From contig NC_018324.1 in assembly GCF_000234665.1 (NCBI RefSeq), positions 3,117,688-3,181,687 of the forward strand: a stretch of DNA of 64,000 nt, given 5' to 3'. The notes below the pieces were generated by a model. The model ran no database searches. It saw only the letters and a program-made list of their open reading frames with translations, and had not been told where the DNA came from. A program made the position numbers and the translations under genes. Source of the DNA: Leishmania mexicana MHOM/GT/2001/U1103 (Eukaryota > Euglenozoa > Kinetoplastea > Trypanosomatida > Trypanosomatidae). Positions 20,441-29,748 of the stretch are shown here, one piece after another. How positions within the stretch are numbered: position 1 is the stretch's first letter; the number at the start of each line of letters is the position of its first letter.

Positions 20441-22060
20441 AACCAGAAGATAGTTCGCTGGTGAGCATCTTGTCAAGGTGGGACTAGGTGGAGCCTGATA
20501 ACCACAAGATGATATTGTGTTGTGGGCTAAAAGATACAAGGTTTGCTGGCGGCCATGTGCGTGTTTTTGTTTGAAGACAGAGGGCATGATATCTGTGGCG
20601 CTGGATGTGCCGCGTAATAGTTGCTCTGTTGTTGCGGATTCTCTGTACGTTCTCGCTGCAGAAGAACTAACCAAAAGGTAGAAGTATAATTTCTTTGTGG
20701 ACTTCAGTAGCAGGTCGCTTTTGTCGTGAGGATTTGTTGCTCTGGAAAGATCGACCTATTAGCCATCACAAACACACACGCGCATACAAAGAAAACTCTG
20801 CATTTTGCTCAAATGTCTGATGCAGCTTTAAGATAAATTGCCTGTTCACTTCCTTTTGTTTTGTATCTCACCAAAAAGATTAGCGAGAGACGTCCCTTTT
20901 TTGATAGTGATGCCTTTGTGATACTCGATGATTGCTATTTGTGTTCTTTTTTTTCTTAATGAATGCCGGTAAGTTTGCATAAAGCACGTCGGGCGTTATG
21001 CAGGATATAAATGTTTGCTTTTTTTTGCAATTCGGACACTTCCCTGCGGTTGGCCAAAGGGGTGGTAAGACGAGCAACAAAAAGGTAAAAAAAACTACAT
21101 ATTGCACTTCGAAGGGAGAAGCAGCTATTCATGGGATTTATAATAAAGTGTGTGAAGGCTGATGCACGCTTTACTGTGTTTTGGTTTGCGAAAACCGAAC
21201 TGAATGCAGCCACAGTACGCTCAATCGATCTCACAAACATTATGGTGTATATCGAAGTGAGGACGTTATGCTGCATGCTTGAGTGACCATCAATTATCAC
21301 CGAGAATCTAACGTTTTTTTCGCATCACACCATAGAATATATATATATATATATTGGTTGCGAGCTACTCTTTACTGAGATGCCGGCGTGCCTCTTTTCC
21401 CACGGCACACACATATTTTACTAGTAGCCAGCAGGTTCTATTCTGGTGGGCCTCAGAAAGTGTCGTCAAAAACCAGCTGGTGCCGCTGATTGGTTTCGAG
21501 TTTGCCTCATCGTTTCACAGTTTTCAATTGACAGTCATCTTCTGTGGAAAAAGCACCGCTTTTCGCTTTTGTTACCGCATTTCTTCATCGTTCGTAGTTG
21601 AAAGCAAAGCTTTGATTTACCATCGAGGCGAAGAATAGGGAGACAAAAGAAAACGTGAAAATGGCAGACGCTTGTTTACAATACCAACCTTGTTCAAACG
21701 TAGACATATATGAAAAATCAGCCGTAGGGGCAATTCAAAAGAGTCGCTTCACTCTATGCAAACATGTTATCTCACCGAACAACAGCGCCATTTTTTTGTA
21801 TGGCCACTTCGACTCACCCTGAAGCAACTGCTAAGCTTCAGGTATTGCTTTTGTGGCCATGAAAAACGGGATCAGGTTTGCTTGGGCAACCAGAGGTGGC
21901 TACTGATATAACGTCACTATCCCTTGGAACGAAAAAAATCTCTTTTCATCTGAACACCCTATCTTTCGGTTCTTTCCCACCACTGACGTAAAATAAAAGA
22001 AAATAAAGAACATCTGAACATTTCTCTGTAAGGTTTTACTCTCGTTTCTCCCTTCTTTCA
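20441..22060 (+). other. AT-rich gene-free stretch ending in a trans-splice signal
   Basis: No gene is seen. The sequence is AT-rich with a TA microsatellite at about 21336-21354. Near its end a pyrimidine tract (22040-22059) leads to an AG at 22060-22061. That is a good candidate acceptor for the first calpain-like gene and gives a leader of about 56 nt before the ATG at 22118. Confidence 0.45.
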
Positions 22061-22117
22061 GACGATACCCGGTGTCACCGAACCCACCATACTTGTTTTA
22101 CCTGTGCGCAACAAGCG

Positions 22118-24922
22118 ATGTCTCAAGATCAGCATAACGACGAGGCCCACTGGACCGAGATCGAAGAGGAGGCTCCACAGGAAGGGGAAGTCCCCGACGT
22201 GCCTGACCAGGCTGAGGATTGCAACGAGGGCGCACCGGGAGAGGAGCAGGGTGAGGATTGCAACGAGGGCTCACCGGCAGAGGAGCAGGCTGAGGATTGC
22301 AACGAGGGCGCACCGGCAGAGGAGCTGGCTGAGGATTGCAACGAGGGCGCACCGGCAGAGGAGCTGGCTGAGGATTGCAACGAGGGCGCACCGGCAGAGG
22401 AGCAGGCTGAGGGAGCCGCAGATGGACCTGATCAATGTCAAGATCTGGAGGGTGAAGAGAAACCTGAACTGCCATGTGAGGAGACACAACAGGGCGAACA
22501 GTTCACAGAGGAGGTCGTCTCGGTCGAGGCTCTCGAGACCCAGGAGCACGGTGCCCCTGCACCCGAGGAGGCTTACGAGGGAGAGTGTGCCGAGGACTTT
22601 GCTCAGGAGTTCCACTGTCTCCAATATTACTCGGGGGACAGCGAGGCCCAAGTAGTCCCGCAGCAGGCTTTCGAGGAGGAGGCTCCTCAGGAGTACCCGA
22701 AAGAGACCGACAATAACTATGACGCACCGCAGCACGCGCACGAAGTGGTGGGTCCTGGCAGCGCTCACGCCCGCTCGATGCCTGCGCCGCACGCTGCCGC
22801 TGCGCCGCCGAGCGCGATTGTGAAGCCGCGGACGCGCCACGTGAAGAGCGTCGCTCGCTGGGAGGCGGTGGGGTATGACCCGCGTGACGGGAGCGACGAT
22901 GAGTTCGAGCTGTCGACGTGCATGGCACCGGTATACGAGGACGAGGGTGAGGAGGGCAACGAGGATGCGAGCGTGTTCAAGCACGGCGAGCCGGATTTCA
23001 AGGGGGAGATCATGTCGTGCTTCGACGAGCCGAACCTGCTGTACCGGATCATTGACCCGAAGACGAAGACGTGGGCGTTTTACAACGACAGCCTGCAGTA
23101 CGAGATGCATGTACAGTTCATATTTGGCAAGCACTCGAAACTGCAGCCGCTGGAGAACACGACGTTGCGGCAGAACGAAGAGGGCCAATACGTGATGGAG
23201 GTGGTCGTGTACCCGACGGAGACTGAGATGTTTTCGCAGGGCACTGTGAACGGGTTCACAAGCAAGCTGCGCGCGGTGCCACTGACGGTGGACTACCATA
23301 ATGCGCGCCGCAGGATCACGGAGGAGCTGGTGAACAACGAGACGGCTGCGATCCAGCAGGTGACGAACAGCGACAACGCGGAGGACGTGCTGCAGGCGTG
23401 CATCGACAGCGGGATTCCGTTCGTGGACCCCGAGTTCCCGCCGTGCCAGGCGTCGCTGGAGGCTGGGGCGAGCAAGCCGTTCAAGCCGTTTGCGTGGGCA
23501 CGCCCCCAGGCGTGCGTGCCGGAGGAGATGGCGTCGCAGGTGCGACTGTTCCGCGCGAGCGTGAGGCCCGCCTGCGTGGACGCTGGCGACCTCGGCGACT
23601 CGTGGGTGATTTGCTCTGTTGCGTCGGTGTCGGAGGACCCTGCGCGGCTGATGGGGATGTTCCGCCACCCGGAGGGCAAGGCTGCGGCGCAGCGCGAGCA
23701 CGCGGTTGGCGCGTACCGCGTGACGTTCAACAAAAATGGGTGGTGGCGCAGCGTGGTGGTGGACAGCTACCTGCCTGTGTCCGGCGGCAAGCTGAAGTAC
23801 GCGAAGAGCGCGACGGACCCTGCGGAGATCTGGCCTGCGATCCTAGAGAAGGCGTACGCGAAGCTGCATGGCAGCTACGGGAGGATCTGCTCCGGCGACC
23901 CGCTGCACGCACTCCAGGACATGACCGGGTTCTCGACGATGCGCTTCGACGAGTCGCTGACGGACGACAAGGCGAGCGACCAGCTGTTCAGCGATCTTGT
24001 GCACGGGATTGCTGCAGGGTACACGGTGATCTGCAGCACGCCCGGGCGCGGGCCGCACGACAAGGACCAGGAGCTGTGCGAGATGTACGCGCAGGTGGGG
24101 CTTGTGACCGGGTGCGCGTACACGATCCTGGAGGCGAAGTACATCGAGAGCAAGGAGCTGCGGATGGTGAAGGTACGCAACGTGTGGGGGCACAGCGTGG
24201 AGTGGAGCGGCAACTGGGGGAACGACGACACGAAATGGGACGCGAACCCGGACATCGCGGAGGAGTGCAACTTCCAGAAGGCGGCGGATGGGATGTTCTG
24301 GATGTCGTGGAAGGACGCGCGGAAGTACTTCAACGGTGGTGGCGTGTGCTTCACGCACCAGGCGGCGTACGACTACCGCATGAACTGCGTGTTCACGGAA
24401 GGCGTGCCGTCCGCTGTGCTGGAGATCGAGGTGCAGTCGCCTACGTGCTTCACGTTTGTGATTTCGCAGGACGACAAGCGGTGCCAGGTGAACGCGTCGG
24501 AGTACAAGCCTGTGATGATCAGCATTGCGGAGCCCGTGGAGGGCGAGATGTACAAGGTCGTCATGAACTCCTCGGCGAACGGCGCGCGGCCGACGTCGGA
24601 CAAGTGGACGTTTCTGCAGGCACGCGACGTCTCGCTGATCCACGAGCTGGACGCTGGGAAGTACATTGTCGTGCCGCGCATCATGCCTTCGGATGACCCG
24701 GTGGAGCCTGTACCGTACGTTCTGGGGATGATCTGCAGCAAGGAGGTCGGGAACGGCGACGTGAGCGTGAAGTTCAAGCGCCTGGACGCTGGCAACCGCG
24801 TGTTTGAGAACTTCCCGAAGTTCGAGCCGGAGCTGATGGAGGTGGAGCAGCCGGTCCAGTACCAGAAGCGCGCGCCGGGCGAGGCATTCCCGATGACGCA
24901 GATGGGGGAGGAGCTGATGTAG
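22118..24922 (+). CDS. Calpain-like protein, catalytically dead, tandem copy A
   Basis: This 934-aa member of the trypanosomatid calpain-like (family C2) proteins is probably a non-proteolytic structural or regulatory protein. Residues 1-30 are acidic. Five exact-length 13-residue repeats (AEDCNEGAPAEEL type) span residues 32-96, followed by an acidic Glu/Gln-rich stretch to about 210. A DUF1935 domain (PF09149) lies at about 290-400, a CysPc-like domain at about 460-760, and a domain III-like beta region to the end. In the active site the Cys is Ser495 (GDLGDSW), the His is Cys666 (TGCAYTI for the usual GHAYS), and Asn688 is kept (VRNVWG). Two of three catalytic residues are gone. The ATG at 22118 follows a good splice acceptor. 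From codon 140 on it is nearly identical to the next gene. Confidence 0.93.
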   Translation: MSQDQHNDEAHWTEIEEEAPQEGEVPDVPDQAEDCNEGAPGEEQGEDCNEGSPAEEQAEDCNEGAPAEELAEDCNEGAPAEELAEDCNEGAPAEEQAEGAADGPDQCQDLEGEEKPELPCEETQQGEQFTEEVVSVEALETQEHGAPAPEEAYEGECAEDFAQEFHCLQYYSGDSEAQVVPQQAFEEEAPQEYPKETDNNYDAPQHAHEVVGPGSAHARSMPAPHAAAAPPSAIVKPRTRHVKSVARWEAVGYDPRDGSDDEFELSTCMAPVYEDEGEEGNEDASVFKHGEPDFKGEIMSCFDEPNLLYRIIDPKTKTWAFYNDSLQYEMHVQFIFGKHSKLQPLENTTLRQNEEGQYVMEVVVYPTETEMFSQGTVNGFTSKLRAVPLTVDYHNARRRITEELVNNETAAIQQVTNSDNAEDVLQACIDSGIPFVDPEFPPCQASLEAGASKPFKPFAWARPQACVPEEMASQVRLFRASVRPACVDAGDLGDSWVICSVASVSEDPARLMGMFRHPEGKAAAQREHAVGAYRVTFNKNGWWRSVVVDSYLPVSGGKLKYAKSATDPAEIWPAILEKAYAKLHGSYGRICSGDPLHALQDMTGFSTMRFDESLTDDKASDQLFSDLVHGIAAGYTVICSTPGRGPHDKDQELCEMYAQVGLVTGCAYTILEAKYIESKELRMVKVRNVWGHSVEWSGNWGNDDTKWDANPDIAEECNFQKAADGMFWMSWKDARKYFNGGGVCFTHQAAYDYRMNCVFTEGVPSAVLEIEVQSPTCFTFVISQDDKRCQVNASEYKPVMISIAEPVEGEMYKVVMNSSANGARPTSDKWTFLQARDVSLIHELDAGKYIVVPRIMPSDDPVEPVPYVLGMICSKEVGNGDVSVKFKRLDAGNRVFENFPKFEPELMEVEQPVQYQKRAPGEAFPMTQMGEELM
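22211..22405 (+). repeat. Five tandem 39-bp coding repeats
   Basis: Five consecutive 39-bp units begin GCTGAGGATTGCAACGAGGG or a close variant. Each encodes a 13-residue acidic repeat with one Cys. Units 3 and 4 are identical at the DNA level and the others differ at a few bases, which points to recent expansion. The sister gene at 27691 lacks the array. Copy number may vary between strains or be collapsed in assembly. Confidence 0.95.
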
Positions 24923-27690
24923 ATGTGTGTTCCATCTTCAGGATTGCTGTGTTGTTGGTGAGGCGAGCAGAAAAACAAAAGTTCTGACGCTACTGATCTG
25001 CGCAGGGATTCTTGGTTTCGAGACAAGGGACACGGTGTAGGAGCGCACCCTGGTAGCGTAGTTTTTGTTTTGTCGATGTTTTTTCTTTTGCGCTTTTGTG
25101 TCGCTGATGTGGAGCATGCCAGACATGTCGCAACATGTTGAGGCGGAACGGAAAGCTGTGGTGGTTGAAGTGGAACGTATACAGCTCTGATGACATTGAA
25201 GCTGCCGCTTTGTTGTGGCAGACAGTTACAATCATCGACGTTTTCACTCCTTGAAACCACTGTACTACGCACGCATGGAGTTGGTTGCAGAAAACAAGTA
25301 GGGCAACAGCGACTGGAGTGGGTGTGTGAGCACATTATTCCCGAGTGTGGTTCTTTTCCCTCCTTTTTGGTCTGAATCATGTGGACATGTACATAGCTAA
25401 GCACACTGTCTTCGTTTCTGTTGTTTTTGATTGATTTTTGTGTCTGGCCTTTTTTCTTCTCTCCCTAGAGGCGTTTACGGGCTAGTGGCCCTCTGGCACT
25501 CTTCACGGGCTCCGCATCTGCAAAGCAAAAAAAACAATAACGGTACAACGAGCTACTGAATTCTGACGGCGAGACCGGATATCAAGTGTTGCTGGTCCAT
25601 CTCGAATTCATCTCTCAGACGCAGTGCACTTGCGTTGGACGTCGCCGTTGTTTTCTAGTCTCCCACTCTTCCCTACTTTATTCTCTCCAAATGTTTTTGC
25701 GTTCATTTAGAGTTTCGTTTGCCCTGTTCTCTTGTGTGTCGTTTATTGTTCCGGCATTTCGCCTCATTCTCATTATTATTATTGCTTTTCCCATCTACGC
25801 CTTTTTTCTTTGGTCGACGTCTTCTGCCACCATCACGCATTGCTTTTCTGTCTTTCCTTCCTTTGTCACCCAGGAGTTTATCTCTTCTGCAGTTCGCGGG
25901 GGAAATGAACAAAGAAGCTCAAGAAACGTAAGTGCTTTTCTGTTCTTTTGCTAGTCCAAGGAAACGCCAAGGAGAATGGGATCGATATATCCGTTCGATG
26001 AGGTGATGCAGCTAACGTTGATTCTTTTTTTTCTCCAGCAGCCCATAAAGACGTGGATCTCACTCTATACACCTTTGTTGGGACTGGATCGAAGGGGGGG
26101 GGAAAGCGGAATAACAAAGAGGAGCAGGATACCCCTTCGCAATGTATGTCCAAGTGCTTACACTCCCAGCTCACGTGGTATTCTATCTCGCCTGTTCTTT
26201 ACCGTATGCGCACACTCTTTCAGCCGCCCCTCTTGTTGCTCAATCTGCTTTCCTCATTTCACATGTTTGAGGGTCTCTTCAGCAGTTCGCCCAGGCGGTG
26301 GTAACGCAGAGGCAGAAGTGCCAGAGAGTGTGTCATGACGACGTCGAAGGAAGAGTGCGATTCGAATAGAGTACACGAGCTTTCGAGTGGAGGATTAAGT
26401 GCTTGCCTGACGAGACGTACACCCTTCTGTTCTGACAGGCAGGCGCTTGGCTTATTCCCTTCATACGTTGTCTTTTTTTTTTCGCTCCTTTTTTTTCGGT
26501 TTCGCAATACTTCGAACCTTCTGCTTTTATCTGTTTTCTTTTCCATTGAATACGTTTGAATGCGAGAGTGCGTGCTTATGGGTGTGCGCCCGCATGCGTT
26601 CGGACTTTCGACAGTACTAATTTCGATTGTTCAATGTGAACATTTTTTGTGCTCTTTTGAAAAGGCGAAAAGGCGTGCCGGAGTGGCATCATAAGGAGAG
26701 TATCAGCGAGGCAACATCTTTGACAGTAGGGAAGCAAACACACAGACTAGATATATTGCCTCTCTTCACTCTTTTTTTTCTTCGGACGTGTCTTTTCTCC
26801 CACATGGTTTACCGAACGCAAACGCGGGGAAAAAAAGAGAGATGGATTACGTAAAGAGTCCATAGTCATGCTACATGACGACCGCAGACATACACGCACG
26901 CACACGTGAGCGAAAAGGTAAGACAAAGGGAAGGCCTTTACTTCTCTTTCCCAGTTTCAAAAGAAAAAATGAAAGCGACCCACCTTCCGTTCCTCTTTAC
27001 GCCATTTTTCTATATGTAACTAGTGCGAACGGGATGATTTTCTCGACCCTGTGTAGGGCCATTCCCACCCCCTAGCCATCGATCTCAAGCAAGTAGCCTT
27101 GGTTTCTTCCAAAAGAAAAACACGACCAAAAACCGTCAACAACGAAAAAGTACGAGTAACACCATCGACGCGAACCGACAGTGGGGACCTCTCTACCCCA
27201 CGCCTGACACATTCGGATACGTCTACAGCAAGCCAGAGGCAATTGAGGGAGCCTTTTGAGCGCATTCACGGACACAAAAGTTGCGCACATTGCTCTTGGC
27301 AAATGCGCCTACAACTTCTGTCCTCGACTACTCCTCTACTCGTCTCCGCTAGTCTATGATTCCTGGCTCTCGGCACCGACGGAGGAGTCTCTCAGCCGTT
27401 TCTCTTTCCCCTGGCCCGCACACCTTTTCTTTACGTATTCTCATGGACTAAAAAAATTATTCGCTCTCTCACCAAAACTCTTCCTTGAAATCATCCTCGT
27501 CTCCTACCTCGGTTTATGAGCCTTTCTCGCATCTTGCTTTGGCGTCACTGACACAACAGCCCGGAACAAACCGAACTCGCAAAATTGTTCTCTTTCCACT
27601 GTCCACCTTTGATGAGCTACAGTCTTCAAGACCAGTCTCCAAACATCAACTGATTTTCGACGTCCTCAAGAGGAAACCAACGCACCAACT
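24923..27690 (+). other. Intergenic region between the two near-identical calpain-like genes
   Basis: No gene is seen in 2.8 kb. Its two ends show no obvious similarity to the flanks of either gene, although the coding regions are almost identical. Poly-T and CT tracts at about 25.7-26.5 kb and near 27.57-27.61 kb (AG at 27615-27616) are candidate processing signals for copy B. Confidence 0.5.
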
Positions 27691-29748
27691 ATGTCGCACA
27701 ACGGTGAAACGGGTGAGTGGCGAGAGCTCGATGAAGAGCAGCCGACGCTATCCTCCAAGCCCCAGGACGCAACGATGAACACATATTCAACCCAGGAGCA
27801 CGGTGCCCCTGCACACGAGGAGGCTTACGAGGGAGAGTGTGCCGAGCACTTTGCTCAGGAGTTCCACTGTCTCCAACATTACTCGGCGGACATCAAGGCC
27901 CAAGTAGTTCCGCAGCAGGCTTTCGAGGAGGAGGCTCCTCAGGAGTACCCGAAAGAGACCGACAATAACTATGACGCACCGCAGCACGCGCACGAAGTGG
28001 TGGGTCCTGGCAGCGCTCACGCCCGCTCGATGCCTGCGCCGCACGCTGCCGCTGCGCCGCCGAGCGCGATTGTGAAGCCGCGGACGCGCCACGTGAAGAG
28101 CGTCGCTCGCTGGGAGGCGGTGGGGTATGACCCGCGTGACGGGAGCGACGATGAGTTCGAGCAGTCGACGTGCATGGCACCGGTATACGAGGACGAGGGT
28201 GAGGAGGGCAACGAGGATGCGAGCGTGTTCAAGCACGGCGAGCCGGATTTCAAGGGGGAGATCATGTCGTGCTTCGACGAGCCGAACCTGCTGTACCGGA
28301 TCATTGACCCGAAGACGAAGACGTGGGCGTTTTACAACGACAGCCTGCAGTACGAGATGCATGTACAGTTCATATTTGGCAAGCACTCGAAACTGCAGCC
28401 GCTGGAGAACACGACGTTGCGGCAGAACGAAGAGGGCCAATACNNNNNNNNNNNNNNNNNNNNNNNNNNNNNNNNNNNNNNNNNNNNNNNNNNNNNNNNN
28501 NNNNNNNNNNNNNNNNNNNNNNNNNNNNNNNNNNNNNNNNNNNGCGTGACGTTCAACAAAAATGGGTGGTGGCGCAGCGTGGTGGTGGACAGCTACCTGC
28601 CTGTGTCCGGCGGCAAGCTGAAGTACGCGAAGAGCGCGACGGACCCTGCGGAGATCTGGCCTGCGATCCTAGAGAAGGCGTACGCGAAGCTGCATGGCAG
28701 CTACGGGAGGATCTGCTCCGGCGACCCGCTGCACGCACTCCAGGACATGACCGGGTTCTCGACGATGCGCTTCGACGAGTCGCTGACGGACGACAAGGCG
28801 AGCGACCAGCTGTTCAGCGATCTTGTGCACGGGATTGCTGCAGGGTACACGGTGATCTGCAGCACGCCCGGGCGCGGGCCGCACGACAAGGACCAGGAGC
28901 TGTGCGAGATGTACGCGCAGGTGGGGCTTGTGACCGGGTGCGCGTACACGATCCTGGAGGCGAAGTACATCGAGAGCAAGGAGCTGCGGATGGTGAAGGT
29001 ACGCAACGTGTGGGGGCACAGCGTGGAGTGGAGCGGCAACTGGGGGAACGACGACACGAAATGGGACGCGAACCCGGACATCGCGGAGGAGTGCAACTTC
29101 CAGAAGGCGGCGGATGGGATGTTCTGGATGTCGTGGAAGGACGCGCGGAAGTACTTCAACGGTGGTGGCGTGTGCTTCACGCACCAGGCGGCGTACGACT
29201 ACCGCATGAACTGCGTGTTCACGGAAGGCGTGCCGTCCGCTGTGCTGGAGATCGAGGTGCAGTCGCCTACGTGCTTCACGTTTGTGATTTCGCAGGACGA
29301 CAAGCGGTGCCAGGTGAACGCGTCGGAGTACAAGCCTGTGATGATCAGCATTGCGGAGCCCGTGGAGGGCGAGATGTACAAGGTCGTCATGAACTCCTCG
29401 GCGAACGGCGCGCGGCCGACGTCGGACAAGTGGACGTTTCTGCAGGCACGCGACGTCTCGCTGATCCACGAGCTGGACGCTGGGAAGTACATTGTCGTGC
29501 CGCGCATCATGCCTTCGGATGACCCGGTGGAGCCTGTACCGTACGTTCTGGGGATGATCTGCAGCAAGGAGGTCGGGAACGGCGACGTGAGCGTGAAGTT
29601 CAAGCGCCTGGACGCTGGCAACCGCGTGTTTGAGAACTTCCCGAAGTTCGAGCCGGAGCTGATGGAGGTGGAGCAGCCGGTCCAGTACCAGAAGCGCGCG
29701 CCGGGCGAGGCATTCCCGATGACGCAGATGGGGGAGGAGCTGATGTAG
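27691..29748 (+). CDS. Calpain-like protein, tandem copy B, interrupted by an assembly gap
   Basis: This is the sister of the 22118-24922 gene. As assembled it is 685 codons including about 33 unknown ones. If the gap equals the matching part of copy A, the real length is about 827 aa. The N-terminus (MSHNGETGEWRELDEEQP) resembles that of copy A but lacks the 13-residue repeats. After residue 33 it joins the shared acidic stretch. A DUF1935 domain starts at about residue 180. The catalytic Ser/Cys position lies inside the gap and cannot be read. The His position is Cys (TGCAYTI) and the Asn is kept (VRNVWG), as in copy A. From about 27.9 kb to the stop codon it matches copy A almost perfectly, and the match ends at the stop. 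The ATG at 27691 begins the frame. Confidence 0.9.
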   Translation: MSHNGETGEWRELDEEQPTLSSKPQDATMNTYSTQEHGAPAHEEAYEGECAEHFAQEFHCLQHYSADIKAQVVPQQAFEEEAPQEYPKETDNNYDAPQHAHEVVGPGSAHARSMPAPHAAAAPPSAIVKPRTRHVKSVARWEAVGYDPRDGSDDEFEQSTCMAPVYEDEGEEGNEDASVFKHGEPDFKGEIMSCFDEPNLLYRIIDPKTKTWAFYNDSLQYEMHVQFIFGKHSKLQPLENTTLRQNEEGQYXXXXXXXXXXXXXXXXXXXXXXXXXXXXXXXXXXVTFNKNGWWRSVVVDSYLPVSGGKLKYAKSATDPAEIWPAILEKAYAKLHGSYGRICSGDPLHALQDMTGFSTMRFDESLTDDKASDQLFSDLVHGIAAGYTVICSTPGRGPHDKDQELCEMYAQVGLVTGCAYTILEAKYIESKELRMVKVRNVWGHSVEWSGNWGNDDTKWDANPDIAEECNFQKAADGMFWMSWKDARKYFNGGGVCFTHQAAYDYRMNCVFTEGVPSAVLEIEVQSPTCFTFVISQDDKRCQVNASEYKPVMISIAEPVEGEMYKVVMNSSANGARPTSDKWTFLQARDVSLIHELDAGKYIVVPRIMPSDDPVEPVPYVLGMICSKEVGNGDVSVKFKRLDAGNRVFENFPKFEPELMEVEQPVQYQKRAPGEAFPMTQMGEELM
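28444..28543. other. Assembly gap (100 N)
   Basis: A run of exactly 100 N lies inside copy B. The bases on either side correspond to 23191 and 23718 in copy A, so the true missing length is probably about 526 bases. Both 100 and 526 leave remainder 1 on division by 3, so the frame happens to stay open across the gap. Confidence 0.95.

Noticed and set aside
22271..24696. Long alternative frames across the calpain-like gene (476 codons reverse, 432 codons forward)
   Set aside because: GC-rich codons remove stops in other frames. The products are Arg/His-rich without domains, and the same shadows recur in copy B.
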